Source: Pseudomonas sediminis (lineage in GTDB: Bacteria > Pseudomonadota > Gammaproteobacteria > Pseudomonadales > Pseudomonadaceae). From it: a stretch of 64,000 nt of DNA. The notes below the pieces were generated by a model that was not told where the DNA came from, made no database searches, and saw only the letters and a program-made list of their open reading frames with translations. The position numbers and the translations under genes are program-made. Location of the stretch: the NCBI RefSeq assembly GCF_039555755.1, contig NZ_CP154631.1, positions 2,666,001 to 2,730,000 of the forward strand. The letters run 5' to 3'. Positions within the stretch are counted from its first letter, which is position 1. Each line of letters starts with the position of its first letter. Positions 37,215-46,215 of the stretch are shown in pieces.

Positions 37215-38810
37215 TCACGGCAGTTTCACCCGGGCAAAGTTGTTCGAGCCCAGCGGGCTGAGCACGATGCCCTCGACGCCTTTGCGCAGCGCAACGAACT
37301 GTTTTGGGTGAGCGAGGGCGATCCACGGTGCCTGCTCATGGAAGATCGCCAGGGCCTGGCGGTACAACGCGGCGCGTTTGTTCTGCGCGGGCTCCTGGCG
37401 GGCCTGGGTGATCAGCGTATCGAAGGCCTTGTCGCACCAGCCCGCCTGATTCTCGCCGCTTTCGGCGGCGGCGCAGGAGAGGTTGGGCGTGAGGAAGTTG
37501 TCCGGATCGCCGTTGTCGCCAGCCCAGCCCATGAACACCAGGTCGTGCTCGCCGTTCTTGGCGCGCTTGATCAGCTCGCCCCACTCAAACACGCGGATGT
37601 CGCTTTGAATGCCGATGGCGGCGAGGTCGGCCTGCAGCATCTGCGCGCCGATACCCGGATTTGGATTGGTCGGCCCGCCGCCGGGGCGAGTCCAGATCGA
37701 CAGCTTGAAGCCGTCGGCGTGACCGGCTTCGGCCAGCAACTGGCGAGCGCGTTCGGGATCGTGCGGCCAATCCTTCAGCGTCGCGTCGTGGCCCCACAGA
37801 GTGGCCGGATAGGGCGCCACGGCCGGCGTGGCATTGCCTTCGCCGAACTGCGCACGAATGTAGGCGGCCTTGTCGAAGGCCAGGTTCAGCGCCTGGCGCA
37901 CGCGCACGTCGTCCAGCGGTGGGTGACGGGTGTTGATGCCAATATAGGCGGTCAGCAGCGAATCCAGTTCCAGCACCTGCAGCCTGGGGTCGGCCTTGAG
38001 TGCCGGGATATCCACCGGGCGGGGGAACAAGGTGATCTGGCAGTCACCGGCCTTGAGCCGTTGCTGACGCACGTTGGGCTCGGGGGTGATGGCCAACACC
38101 AGACGCTTGATCGCCGGTGCGCCATTCCAGTAATCGGGGTTGCCGCGAAAGCGCACCTGGGCGTCCTTGGCATAACGCTCAAAGATGAACGGCCCGGTGC
38201 CGATGGGCTTGTTGTTCAGCCGCTCCGGAGTGCCAGCCGCGAGCAGGTGATCGGCGTATTCGGCCGAATAGATGGAGGCGAAGCCCATGGCCAGGTTGGC
38301 CAGGAAGGGCGCTTCCGGGTGTTTGAGGACGAAGCGCACGCGATGATCGTCGAGCTTGTCGATGCGCTCGATCAGCTGCGCCAGGCCCATCGCCTCGGCA
38401 TAGGGGAAGCCGCGCAGCGACAGCTTGTGCCAGGGATGTGCCGGGTCGAGCTGGCGCTGGAAACTCCACAGCACGTCATCGGCATTGAGCTCGCGAGTCG
38501 GGCTGAATCCCTGGTTGGCATGGAATTTCACTCCCTGGCGCAGGGTAAAGGTGTAGCTCAGACCGTCATCGGCTATTTCCCAGCTTTCTGCCAATGCCGG
38601 GACGATTTCGGTGCTGCCGGGGGCAAAGTCCACCAAGCGTTCGAACAGGGTTTCCGCCGTTGCATCGGCGGTAGTGGCTGCGGTGTATTGAACGATGTCG
38701 AACCCTTCCGGGCTGGCCTCGCTGCAAACCACCAGGTTGGCCGCCTGGGCCTGAGCAGCGAGCAGCGCGGCAAACAGCAGACTGCCGCGCAGAAGGGGAA
38801 AGGTAGGCAT
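37215..38810 (-). CDS. dppA: Dipeptide-binding protein DppA, second copy
   Basis: A 531-residue periplasmic solute-binding protein (SBP family 5). Start 38810 is preceded by AGGAG and gives a signal peptide (LLRGSLLFAALLAAQAQAA). The mature start NLVVCSEASPEGFDIVQY matches DppA. The two-lobed domain includes TYTFTLRQGVKFH, the Cys-containing AGDCQITLFPRP, and FMGWAGDNGDPDNFLTPNLSC. It lies directly after another dppA copy and before the REP cluster and dppB. It probably has a different peptide specificity. The DppB-proximal copy may be less expressed because of the hairpin upstream. Confidence 0.9.
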   Translation of the reverse strand: MPTFPLLRGSLLFAALLAAQAQAANLVVCSEASPEGFDIVQYTAATTADATAETLFERLVDFAPGSTEIVPALAESWEIADDGLSYTFTLRQGVKFHANQGFSPTRELNADDVLWSFQRQLDPAHPWHKLSLRGFPYAEAMGLAQLIERIDKLDDHRVRFVLKHPEAPFLANLAMGFASIYSAEYADHLLAAGTPERLNNKPIGTGPFIFERYAKDAQVRFRGNPDYWNGAPAIKRLVLAITPEPNVRQQRLKAGDCQITLFPRPVDIPALKADPRLQVLELDSLLTAYIGINTRHPPLDDVRVRQALNLAFDKAAYIRAQFGEGNATPAVAPYPATLWGHDATLKDWPHDPERARQLLAEAGHADGFKLSIWTRPGGGPTNPNPGIGAQMLQADLAAIGIQSDIRVFEWGELIKRAKNGEHDLVFMGWAGDNGDPDNFLTPNLSCAAAESGENQAGWCDKAFDTLITQARQEPAQNKRAALYRQALAIFHEQAPWIALAHPKQFVALRKGVEGIVLSPLGSNNFARVKLP

Positions 38811-38838
38811 GCTGGCTCCTGGTTGAACGTCTTGCAAT

Positions 38839-38860
38839 CGGCGCCCCTTCAAGGGCGCCG
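38839..38860 (-). terminator. Hairpin between the two dppA genes
   Basis: CGGCGCCC / GGGCGCCG form an 8-bp stem around a CTTCAA loop, without a T tract. It is better explained as an mRNA-stabilising or attenuating hairpin downstream of the highly expressed first binding-protein gene than as a full terminator. Confidence 0.5.
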
Positions 38861-38870
38861 ATGCAGATTG

Positions 38871-40469
38871 TTACTTGCCGATACCTACACCATAGAACGA
38901 GTTGATGCCGAACGGGCTGATACGGAAGTCCTGCACTTCCTTGCGCATCGGCTGGTACACGGTGGAGTGGGCCAGCGGAGTGATCGGTACCTCGCGCTTG
39001 AGGATCACCTGCGCCTGCTTGTACAGCTCGGTGCGTTCGGCTACGTCGGTGGTGCGTTTGGCGGCCTTGACCAGCTTGTCGTAGTCCTCGAAGCACCATT
39101 TGGAGAAGTTGTTGCCGTCGACCGCGTCGCAGCCATAAAGGGTGCCGAGCCAGTTGTCGGGATCACCGTTGTCGCCGCTCCAGCCGATCAGCATGGCGTC
39201 GTGCTCGCCGGCCTTGGCGCGCTTGAGGTATTCGCCCCACTCGTAGGTGACGATGCGTGCCTTGATGCCAATCTTGGCCCAGTCAGCCTGCAGGATCTCG
39301 GCGATCTGCTTGGCGTTGGGGTTGTACGGGCGCTGTACCGGCATGGCCCATAAGGTGATCTCGGTGCCTTCCTTGACGCCTGCAGCTGTGAGCAGCTCCT
39401 TGGCTTTTTTCGGATCGAAGGCCGGGTCCTTGATGTCTTCGTCATACGACCACTGGGTTGGCGGCATACCGTTGACGGCCAACTGCCCGGCGTTCTGGTA
39501 AACGGCGTCGAGAATTGCCTGCTTGTTCACCGCCATGTCCAGCGCCTGGCGCACTTCCAGTTTGTCGAACGGTGGGTGGGTAACGTTGTAGGCGATGTAG
39601 CCGACGTTGAAACCGGCCTGCTCGGGCATCTTCAGCTTGGCGTCCTGCTGCAGCGAGGCGATGTCGGCCGGGCGCGGGAACAGGGTGACATGGCATTCGC
39701 CGGCACGCAGTTTCTGCATGCGCACGGACGAGTCGGTATTGATGGCGAAGATCAGGTTGTCGACCTTCACATCCTCGGGCTTCCAGTAGTCTTGGTTACC
39801 CTTGTAACGGATCACCGCGTCCTTCTGGTAACGGCTGAACACGAAGGGGCCGGTGCCGATGGGTTTCTGGTTGATGTCAGCGGCCTTGCCAGCTTTGAGC
39901 AACTGGTCGGCGTACTCGGCAGACTGGATCGAGGCAAAGCTCATCGCCAGGTTCTGCACGAAGGCGGCGTCCACTTCGTTGAGAGTGACGCGCACGGTCA
40001 TGTCATCGAGCTTCTCCAGCTTGGCGATGTTGCTGTCCATGCCCATGTCGGTGAAGTAGGGAAACTCGGTGGGGTACGCCTTGCGGAACGGGTGGTCCTT
40101 GTCGAGCATGCGGCCAAAGGTGAATAGCACGTCGTCGGCATTGAACTCGCGGCTGGGCTTGAAGTAATCGGTGGTGTGGAATTTCACCCCGGGGCGCAGC
40201 TTGAAGGTGTAGGTCAGGCCGTCGTCGGACACTTCCCAGCTTTGCGCCAGGCCGGGCTCGACCTTGGTGCCGCCACGCTCGAACTGGGTCAGGCGGTTGA
40301 AGATGGTTTCCGCGGCGGCGTCGAAATCGGTTCCGGTGGTGTACAGGCCAGGGTCGAAGCCGGCGGGGCTGCCTTCGGAACAGAACACCAGGTTGGCGGC
40401 GCTGGCGAGGGGGGCGCTGGCGATCAGCCCAGCGGTAAGTAAAGCCTGGATAACGGCGTTCTTGCGCAT
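38871..40469 (-). CDS. dppA: Dipeptide-binding protein DppA, first copy
   Basis: A 532-residue periplasmic binding protein. Start 40469 (MRKNAVIQALLTAGLIASAPLASAA) has GAGGTC upstream and a standard signal peptide; the longer frame covers the leader. The mature protein begins NLVFCSEGSPAGFDPGLY and contains TYTFKLRPGVKFH, GECHVTLFPRPAD and IGWSGDNGDPDNWLGTLYGCD, the DppA pattern. It is the first gene of the dpp operon. Its product delivers dipeptides to DppBC. Confidence 0.93.
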   Translation of the reverse strand: MRKNAVIQALLTAGLIASAPLASAANLVFCSEGSPAGFDPGLYTTGTDFDAAAETIFNRLTQFERGGTKVEPGLAQSWEVSDDGLTYTFKLRPGVKFHTTDYFKPSREFNADDVLFTFGRMLDKDHPFRKAYPTEFPYFTDMGMDSNIAKLEKLDDMTVRVTLNEVDAAFVQNLAMSFASIQSAEYADQLLKAGKAADINQKPIGTGPFVFSRYQKDAVIRYKGNQDYWKPEDVKVDNLIFAINTDSSVRMQKLRAGECHVTLFPRPADIASLQQDAKLKMPEQAGFNVGYIAYNVTHPPFDKLEVRQALDMAVNKQAILDAVYQNAGQLAVNGMPPTQWSYDEDIKDPAFDPKKAKELLTAAGVKEGTEITLWAMPVQRPYNPNAKQIAEILQADWAKIGIKARIVTYEWGEYLKRAKAGEHDAMLIGWSGDNGDPDNWLGTLYGCDAVDGNNFSKWCFEDYDKLVKAAKRTTDVAERTELYKQAQVILKREVPITPLAHSTVYQPMRKEVQDFRISPFGINSFYGVGIGK

Positions 40470-40648
40470 CTTGACCTCATCGTTGTTGTGGTTGTGGTCC
40501 TTGAGGAGTCTCTTGTAGAAACCACCAACGAAACTATGCAGGCCTTGTGCCTGAGGCAAGAGGGGCGCCGTGTGGAGAATGGTTAGCGCTACAGCGCTGT
40601 AATTTGCTGTCGCATTTATGAAAAAATTGCAGAGAAAAGATGGCAAAA

Positions 40649-40672
40649 CGCCGTTATCTGGTGATAACGGCG
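40649..40672 (-). terminator. Intrinsic terminator between SIMPL gene and dpp leader
   Basis: CGCCGTTATC / GATAACGGCG is a perfect 10-bp stem with a TGGT loop. On the minus strand it is followed by TTTTG, so it ends the SIMPL-protein transcript before the dpp promoter region (40470-40640). Confidence 0.85.
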
Positions 40673-40694
40673 CTGCTTTGTTGCGGAGCGTGGT

Positions 40695-41408
40695 TCAGGG
40701 CATCTGCACTTCGATGACGCCATCGGCGCTGACCGTGACCTGGCTGGTACCGGCTTCGATCTGCGGTGTGGGGGCTGAGTCCATCATCGCCATGCCCTTG
40801 GCTTCGAAGTTGCGCATGGCCATTGGTGGCTGGAAGCCACCGGTGTTGAGGTTCAGGCTGACCAGCTTGTAGCCCTTGCCGCCAAGCGCTTCGGTGGCCA
40901 GTTGCGCGCGCGCCTTGAAGGCATTCACGGCGTCCTTGAGCATGGCGTCTTCACGGGTTTTGCGGGTGTCGGTGGCGATGCTGAAATCCATGCCGGCTAT
41001 CTTCATCGATTGCAGCAACTCACCGGTGAGGGTGGACAAGCGGGCGAAGTCAGCGCTTTCCAGGCGCACCTCGGCGCGCTCGCGCCAGGCGGTGATCTTC
41101 TGGCCCTTGTCGTCATACACCGGGTAGCTGTTGCGGCTGCCGAGTTTGACTGCCACGCCCTTGACCTGACGCACCTGCTCCAGCGTCTTGTTGAGGGTAG
41201 TGGTGATCTCGGCGGCCAGTTTGGCCGGGTCGCTGTGCTGCGCTTCGGTATAGAGGGTGACGTGCATCAGATCGTGCGCCACTTCCTGATTGACCTCGGC
41301 GCGCAGGGCGATCTGGTTGTAACGCGCCTCGGCGGCCAGCAGGCCGGTGCTGGCGAGACTGGCGGCGGTCAGGGCGAGGGCGGTGGCGATACGGGTCATG
41401 GTGCGCAT
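40695..41408 (-). CDS. Periplasmic SIMPL-domain protein (DUF541)
   Basis: A 237-residue secreted protein of the SIMPL (DUF541) family. The signal peptide (TRIATALALTAASLASTGLLAAE) is followed by YNQIALRAEVNQEVAHDLMHV and the tandem alpha/beta repeat fold (LEQVRQVKGVAVKLGSRNSYPVYD; DAMLKDAVNAFKARAQLATEALG). AAGGAA precedes the start. The function is unknown, though relatives are called oxidative-stress defence proteins. From memory the equivalent P. aeruginosa gene also lies between dpp and roxSR. Confidence 0.85.
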   Translation of the reverse strand: MRTMTRIATALALTAASLASTGLLAAEARYNQIALRAEVNQEVAHDLMHVTLYTEAQHSDPAKLAAEITTTLNKTLEQVRQVKGVAVKLGSRNSYPVYDDKGQKITAWRERAEVRLESADFARLSTLTGELLQSMKIAGMDFSIATDTRKTREDAMLKDAVNAFKARAQLATEALGGKGYKLVSLNLNTGGFQPPMAMRNFEAKGMAMMDSAPTPQIEAGTSQVTVSADGVIEVQMP

Positions 41409-41604
41409 GTGCGGTTCCTTTTTCGATGGCCTTGTGGCCGTTTCCCGAGGTTAGACGAAGGCGAGTCGCGATCCGGGTTAATGCCGTGCAATTTTTTTCA
41501 TCCTGCCCACCGAGCGGGCTACGGCGAAGTGTGCGTCCGGTTGCCGCAGCGGCGGAAGGCCGCGTCGGGCTTGGTTATACTCGCTCCCAGTCAAGGGAGT
41601 CTTC

Positions 41605-42858
41605 ATGCTCGAACCCGTGCAGTTATTGTCCGCCAGTCGCCAGAATCTCTGGCGTCTGACTCTTATCCGTATTCTGGTGCTGGCAGCTCAGGCGGGCTCG
41701 GTCGGTCTCGCCTACAAGTCGGGCATGCTACCGCTACCCTGGTTGCAATTGTCGGTCACCCTCGGCGTTTCTCTGCTGTTGTGCCTGGGCACGGCCTTGC
41801 GCTTGCGCGGCCCCTGGCCGGTGACCGAGGTCGAGTACGCCGTGCAGCTGGGCTGCGACCTGATCATCCACAGCGTGCTGCTGTACTACTCGGGTGGTTC
41901 GACCAACCCCTTCGTTTCCTATTATCTGGTGCCACTGACTATTGCCGCCGCAACGCTGCCGTGGATGTTCACCATCGTCCTGGCCGGTATGGCGCTGGCC
42001 GGCTACACATTGCTGCTGGTGTGGACGCATCCACTCGAGTTGCCGGCGGCGCGTGAGAGCCTGCTGGTCTATGGCATGTGGCTGAGCTTTGCCCTGTCTG
42101 CTGCGTTGATCACCTTCTTCGTTGCCAAGATGGCCGAGGAACTGCGCCGCCAGGACGAGCTGCGCGCCGAACGCCGCGAGGAAAGCCTGCGCGACCAGCA
42201 ACTGCTGGCCGTGGCCACTCAGGCCGCTGGCGCCGCGCATGAGCTGGGTACGCCGCTGGGCACCATGAGCGTGCTGCTCAAGGAGCTGCGCCAGGAATAC
42301 CGTGACAAGCCGGCGCTGCAGGACGACCTGGCCTTGCTGCAAGAGCAGGTCAAGTTGTGCAAGTACACCCTGCAGCAGCTGGTGCGTGCTGCCGAGAATG
42401 ATCGGCGTCAGGCAGTGGTCGAGCAGTCCTGCGTCGAATGGTTGGAAACCACCCTCAATCGCTGGCACCTGATGCGCCCGGAAGCCAGCTACCGCTACCA
42501 GTGCCTGGGCCGTGGTACGCCGCCGCGCATTATGCCACCGGCCGATCTCACTCAGGCGCTGCTCAACCTGCTCAACAATGCTGCCGATGCCTGCCCGGAC
42601 AAGCTCGATATCCGCCTGGACTGGGATCATCAGTGGCTGCGTCTGAGCATTCGCGATCATGGTGCCGGCGTACCGCTGGCCATCGCCGAGCAGCTTGGTC
42701 GCCCCTTCTTCACCACCAAGGGCAAGGGCTTCGGGCTTGGACTGTTCCTCAGCCAGGCCAGTGTGACGCGTGCCGGTGGTACGGTTAAGTTGTATAACCA
42801 TGAAGAAGGCGGCACCCTCACCGAATTGAAGTTGCCGCGAGCCTATGGCGCGGCCTGA
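41605..42858 (+). CDS. roxS: Redox-sensing histidine kinase RoxS (RegB/PrrB family)
   Basis: A 417-residue inner-membrane kinase with six N-terminal helices. The quinone-sensing motif GGSTNPF (97-103) lies in the membrane domain. The phosphoacceptor His212 is in AAGAAHELGTPLGTM, which is the highly conserved RegB/PrrB H-box. Cys252 (KLCKYTL) is a candidate redox cysteine corresponding to that of RegB. The ATPase has LLNLLNNAADA, DHGAGVP and GKGFGLGLFL. It is followed by roxR 15 bases on. The pair reads respiratory redox state and controls terminal oxidase genes in Pseudomonas. Confidence 0.93.
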   Translation: MLEPVQLLSASRQNLWRLTLIRILVLAAQAGSVGLAYKSGMLPLPWLQLSVTLGVSLLLCLGTALRLRGPWPVTEVEYAVQLGCDLIIHSVLLYYSGGSTNPFVSYYLVPLTIAAATLPWMFTIVLAGMALAGYTLLLVWTHPLELPAARESLLVYGMWLSFALSAALITFFVAKMAEELRRQDELRAERREESLRDQQLLAVATQAAGAAHELGTPLGTMSVLLKELRQEYRDKPALQDDLALLQEQVKLCKYTLQQLVRAAENDRRQAVVEQSCVEWLETTLNRWHLMRPEASYRYQCLGRGTPPRIMPPADLTQALLNLLNNAADACPDKLDIRLDWDHQWLRLSIRDHGAGVPLAIAEQLGRPFFTTKGKGFGLGLFLSQASVTRAGGTVKLYNHEEGGTLTELKLPRAYGAA

Positions 42859-42873
42859 CAAGGAATACCCAGC

Positions 42874-43434
42874 ATGAGCGACGAGTCCCTGTTCGAAGGT
42901 GAGGAGCATCCCCATCTGCTGCTGGTCGACGACGACCCCACCTTTACCCGCGTGATGGCGCGCGCCATGAGCCGCCGCGGTTTGCGCGTATCCACCGCCT
43001 CCAGCGCCGAAGAAGGCCTGGCGCTGGCCAAGGGCGACCTGCCGGATTACGCCGTGGTCGACCTGAAGATGGAAGGCGACTCCGGCCTGGTGCTATTGCC
43101 CAAGCTGCTGGAGCTGGACGCGGAGATGCGTGTGGTGATCCTCACCGGCTATTCCAGCATCGCCACCGCGGTGGAGGCCATCAAGCGCGGTGCGGCCAAC
43201 TACCTGTGCAAGCCGGCCGATGCTGACGATGTGCTCACTGCGCTGCTCTCCGAACACGCCGACCTGGACAGCCTGGTGCCGGAGAACCCGATGTCGGTGG
43301 ACCGCCTGCAATGGGAGCACATCCAGCGCGTGTTGGCCGAGCACGAGGGCAACATCTCCGCCACCGCACGCGCCCTGGGCATGCACCGCCGCACGTTGCA
43401 GCGCAAATTGCAGAAGCGCCCGGTTCGCCGCTGA
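42874..43434 (+). CDS. roxR: Response regulator RoxR (RegA/PrrA family)
   Basis: A 186-residue two-domain regulator. The receiver domain has the acidic pocket LLLVDDDPTFT, phosphoacceptor Asp63 (YAVVDLKMEGDSGL) and Lys in YLCKPADADD. The C-terminal Fis-type helix-turn-helix is NISATARALGMHRRTLQRKLQKR, nearly invariant in RegA/PrrA/RoxR. It is cotranscribed with roxS and phosphorylated by it. Confidence 0.95.
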   Translation: MSDESLFEGEEHPHLLLVDDDPTFTRVMARAMSRRGLRVSTASSAEEGLALAKGDLPDYAVVDLKMEGDSGLVLLPKLLELDAEMRVVILTGYSSIATAVEAIKRGAANYLCKPADADDVLTALLSEHADLDSLVPENPMSVDRLQWEHIQRVLAEHEGNISATARALGMHRRTLQRKLQKRPVRR

Positions 43435-43462
43435 GGCGCTGCAGCGTATCGAGCGTGCTTTT

Positions 43463-43485
43463 TGTAAGAGCGGCTTTAGCCGCGA
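43463..43485 (+). repeat. Single REP element after roxR
   Basis: The unit TGTAAGAGCGGCTTTAGCCG with three further bases CGA matches the REP arms at 37145. It contains the CGGCTTTAGCCG stem and lies after the roxR stop. Confidence 0.75.
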
Positions 43486-43582
43486 AACATCTGGCTCAGC
43501 GGCCTGACCGCGGCTGAAATGTAATGCCCCAGCGATCTGCGCGAGCGAATATTGGTGTCCTGTGCCCATGGCCGATAAATGC

Positions 43583-43594
43583 TTAGCCAGCTAG
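43583..43594. promoter_or_regulatory. MarR/SlyA-like half-palindrome before the AEC transporter
   Basis: TTAGCCAGCTAG resembles the palindrome TTAGCCGGCTAA found before the Bcr/CflA gene. It lies about 30 bases upstream of the AEC start. Confidence 0.35.
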
Positions 43595-43623
43595 CATAGG
43601 TCGTCAGACAACTCTGGTGCCCT

Positions 43624-44565
43624 ATGTTCGCCGTCGCAGCACAAACCCTCGCCATCACTGCGCCCGTGTTCGCCATGTTGTTTCTCGGCGTGATACTCAA
43701 GCGTGTACGCTGGATCGATACCCCCTTCATCGATACGGCCTCGAGCCTGGTGTTTCGCGGCACCATGCCGGCCCTGCTGTTTCTTGGCGTGGTCAAGGCC
43801 GACCTGGATGCGGCCATGCAGCCGCAACTGCTGACCTACTTTTTCCTGGCTACCGTGGCCTCGTTCTTCGTTGCCTGGGCCTGGGCGATCTGGCGGGTAC
43901 CGTTCGAGGACCGTGGTATCTACACCCAGGGTGCCTTCCGTGGTAACAACGGCATTGTCGGTCTGGCGCTGGCCACCAGCATGTATGGCGACTACGGTCT
44001 GTCGGTCGGCTCACTGCTCGCGGCGCTGGTGATCCTCTGCTACAACGCGCTCTCGGCCGTCGTGTTGGCCATCTACAGCCCAGGCGTGAAGCCTGGTGCC
44101 AAGGCCATCGTACGCAGCATCGTGACCAATCCGATGATCATCGGCGTGCTGTTGGCCGTACCGATCGCCTACTGGAAGATCCCGCTACCGCAGTGGTTTC
44201 TGACCTCGGCCGAGTACTTCGCGCAGATGACCTTGCCGCTGGCGCTGATCTGTATCGGCGGCACGCTGAGCCTGGCGTCGCTGCATCGCAGCAGCGGCAC
44301 CGCGATCGGCTCGGGCATGATGAAAATGGTCTGGCTGCCCCTGCTGAGTACCTCTGGCGCCTGGCTGTTGGGCTTTCGCGGCGCGGACCTGGCGATCCTC
44401 TTCCTCTATTTCGCCAGCCCCACGGCGGCGGCCAGCTTCGTCATGGCCCGTGCAGTGGGCGCCAACCATGAGCTGGCTGCAGCCATCATCGTGATCACCA
44501 CGCTGGCGGCGGTGGTCACCACCAACATCGGTTTGTTGCTGTTGCAATGGGGTGGCTGGATCTAG
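43624..44565 (+). CDS. AEC-family (auxin efflux carrier-like) transporter
   Basis: A 313-residue membrane protein with ten hydrophobic segments of the AEC family. Typical segments are TAPVFAMLFLGVILKRVRWID near the N-terminus, YTQGAFRGNNGIVGLALATSMYGD in the middle, and the C-terminal KMVWLPLLSTSGAWLLGF and VVTTNIGLLLLQWGGWI. Such carriers export or import organic acids; the specific substrate is not indicated. It is an independent unit, followed by a REP element. Confidence 0.85.
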   Translation: MFAVAAQTLAITAPVFAMLFLGVILKRVRWIDTPFIDTASSLVFRGTMPALLFLGVVKADLDAAMQPQLLTYFFLATVASFFVAWAWAIWRVPFEDRGIYTQGAFRGNNGIVGLALATSMYGDYGLSVGSLLAALVILCYNALSAVVLAIYSPGVKPGAKAIVRSIVTNPMIIGVLLAVPIAYWKIPLPQWFLTSAEYFAQMTLPLALICIGGTLSLASLHRSSGTAIGSGMMKMVWLPLLSTSGAWLLGFRGADLAILFLYFASPTAAASFVMARAVGANHELAAAIIVITTLAAVVTTNIGLLLLQWGGWI

Positions 44566-44587
44566 AGGAAGTGGTCACCAGCTTTTA

Positions 44588-44643
44588 TAGGGTGCGCCGT
44601 GCGCGCCGATGGCTCTGACGGTTGGTGCGCACGGCACACACTA
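44588..44643. repeat. REP doublet overlapping the stop of the CMD-like gene
   Basis: The left arm starts TAGGGTGCGCCGTGCGCGCC and the right arm (44620-44643) is a near-inverted copy ending CACACACTA. The final CTA (44641-44643) is the TAG stop codon of the adjacent minus-strand gene. Confidence 0.78.
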
Positions 44644-45027
44644 CGAACTGGTGTTGTTCTGCCACTCGTCGATCACTTCCTGCGCCGCGCGGAAGGCATC
44701 GATGCTGGCTGGAACGCCAGCGTAAACCGCGCAGTGCAGCAGAGTTTCGCGAATTTCCTCGACGGTGCAGCCGTTGTTCAGCGCGCCACGCACATGGCCT
44801 TTGAGTTCCTGCGGGCATTTCAGTGCGGTCAGCGCAGCCAGGGTGATCAGGCTGCGTGTCGCGCGTGGCAGGCCGCTGCGTGTCCACACGCCGCCCCAGG
44901 CATGTTCGTTGACGAAGTCCTGCAATGGCTGGGTAAGCTCGGTGGCATTGTTCAGGGCGCGATCGACGAATGCATCGCCCATCACTTCACGACGTACCTG
45001 CAGACCGCGGTCATGGTTCTCGCTCAT
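44641..45027 (-). CDS. Carboxymuconolactone decarboxylase-like protein
   Basis: A 128-residue protein of the CMD/AhpD-like superfamily. The signature is NEHAWGGVWTRSGLPRATRSLITLAALTALKCPQELKGHVRGALNNGCTVEEIRE, with HVRGALNNG as the conserved helix. There is a single CMD cysteine near KCPQEL and not the CxxC of AhpD, so gamma-carboxymuconolactone decarboxylase (PcaC-like) is the closest description. Its real substrate is open because no pca genes are present. It starts 3 bases before the antiporter stop. The TAG stop is supplied by a REP element. Confidence 0.82.
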   Translation of the reverse strand: MSENHDRGLQVRREVMGDAFVDRALNNATELTQPLQDFVNEHAWGGVWTRSGLPRATRSLITLAALTALKCPQELKGHVRGALNNGCTVEEIRETLLHCAVYAGVPASIDAFRAAQEVIDEWQNNTSS

Positions 45028-45029
45028 GT

Positions 45030-46124
45030 TCACACCTGCTCGCCGCGTTGTTTGTGCCAGGCGCGCCCGGCGATGATTACCAGGGTGATGGCGGTCAATG
45101 GCAGCACGTAACCCAGCATGGCTTCGCCCATCACGTCAGCGAAGGGGCGCCCCGTGGAAGACAGGATCAGGTAGAGGGTGTAGGCCACGTAATACGCCAG
45201 AAACAGTAGACCTTCCCAACGGTTGATGCGGTAACCGGCGAAGAAGATCGGCAGGCATGCAACGGCGACGGCAATCATGACCGGGAAATCGAACGCCAGG
45301 GCATTGGGCGACACCGAAATGGCGGTCGGCGAGACCAGCGAGGCCAGGCCCAGCACGCAGAGCAGGTTGAAGATGTTGCTGCCGACGATATTGCCCACGG
45401 CGATATCGCGCTCACCCTTGATGGCGGCGATGATCGAAGTGGCCAACTCCGGCAGCGACGTGCCGACAGCGACAACCGTCAAACCGATGACCAGCTCCGA
45501 AATTCCCAGTGCTCGTGCAAGCGTCACTGCGCCTTCGACCAGGAAGTTTGAACCTGCCACCAACAGCACCAGCCCAGCGATGATTAGGCCCAGGTTGACG
45601 GCCCAGGCGTAGGGCTTGGGCGTCTCGTCGAGGCCGAATTCCTTGGCAAATTCGTCATCATCGCCGCCCTTGTCCTTGCGCGCGCTGTAGATCAGGAAGC
45701 CGGTGTAGGCCAGCACGCCACCGAACAGCAGAGTGCCGTCGAGGCGACTCAGTTCGCCGTCCCAGGCCAGGCCAAAGGTGACCAGGCTGGCGCCGATCAT
45801 GATCGGCACGTCGAGGCGGATCAGCTGGCGCGAGACGACCAGCGGTGCGACCAGGGCAGTCACACCGAGAATCAGCAGGACGTTGGCGATATTGCTGCCG
45901 ATCACGTTGCCGATGGCCAGATCGCCACTGCCGTTGAAGGCCGATTGCACGCTGACTGCGGTTTCCGGCGCGCTGGTGCCGAAGGCCACCACGGTCAGGC
46001 CGATCACCAGTGGCGGAATGCCGAACTGTGCGGCCAGCTTGGCGGCGCCGCGTACCAATACCTCGGCGCCGGCAACCAGCAGCACCAAGCCGGCGATCAG
46101 GTAGACATAGGTCATCAGGGTCAT
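45030..46124 (-). CDS. Calcium/sodium antiporter (CaCA family, YrbG-like)
   Basis: A 364-residue inner-membrane exchanger with two inverted alpha-repeat halves. Each carries the hallmark pattern: VVAFGTSAPETAVSVQSAFNGSGDLAIGNVIGSNIANVLLILG and VVAVGTSLPELATSIIAAIKGERDIAVGNIVGSNIFNLLCVLG. The central cytoplasmic loop is acidic (GGDDDEFAKEFG). This fits K+-independent Na+/Ca2+ exchangers of the YrbG type. It is cotranscribed with the CMD-like gene. Confidence 0.9.
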   Translation of the reverse strand: MTLMTYVYLIAGLVLLVAGAEVLVRGAAKLAAQFGIPPLVIGLTVVAFGTSAPETAVSVQSAFNGSGDLAIGNVIGSNIANVLLILGVTALVAPLVVSRQLIRLDVPIMIGASLVTFGLAWDGELSRLDGTLLFGGVLAYTGFLIYSARKDKGGDDDEFAKEFGLDETPKPYAWAVNLGLIIAGLVLLVAGSNFLVEGAVTLARALGISELVIGLTVVAVGTSLPELATSIIAAIKGERDIAVGNIVGSNIFNLLCVLGLASLVSPTAISVSPNALAFDFPVMIAVAVACLPIFFAGYRINRWEGLLFLAYYVAYTLYLILSSTGRPFADVMGEAMLGYVLPLTAITLVIIAGRAWHKQRGEQV

Positions 46125-46215
46125 TGCAGGGTAGCTCCGAAAAAAGTGCGGTTAGTGTAGCGATGGCATTATTGGCCGCTAGATGCGCCAGAAAGATTTT
46201 GTTGCCAATTGTTCC

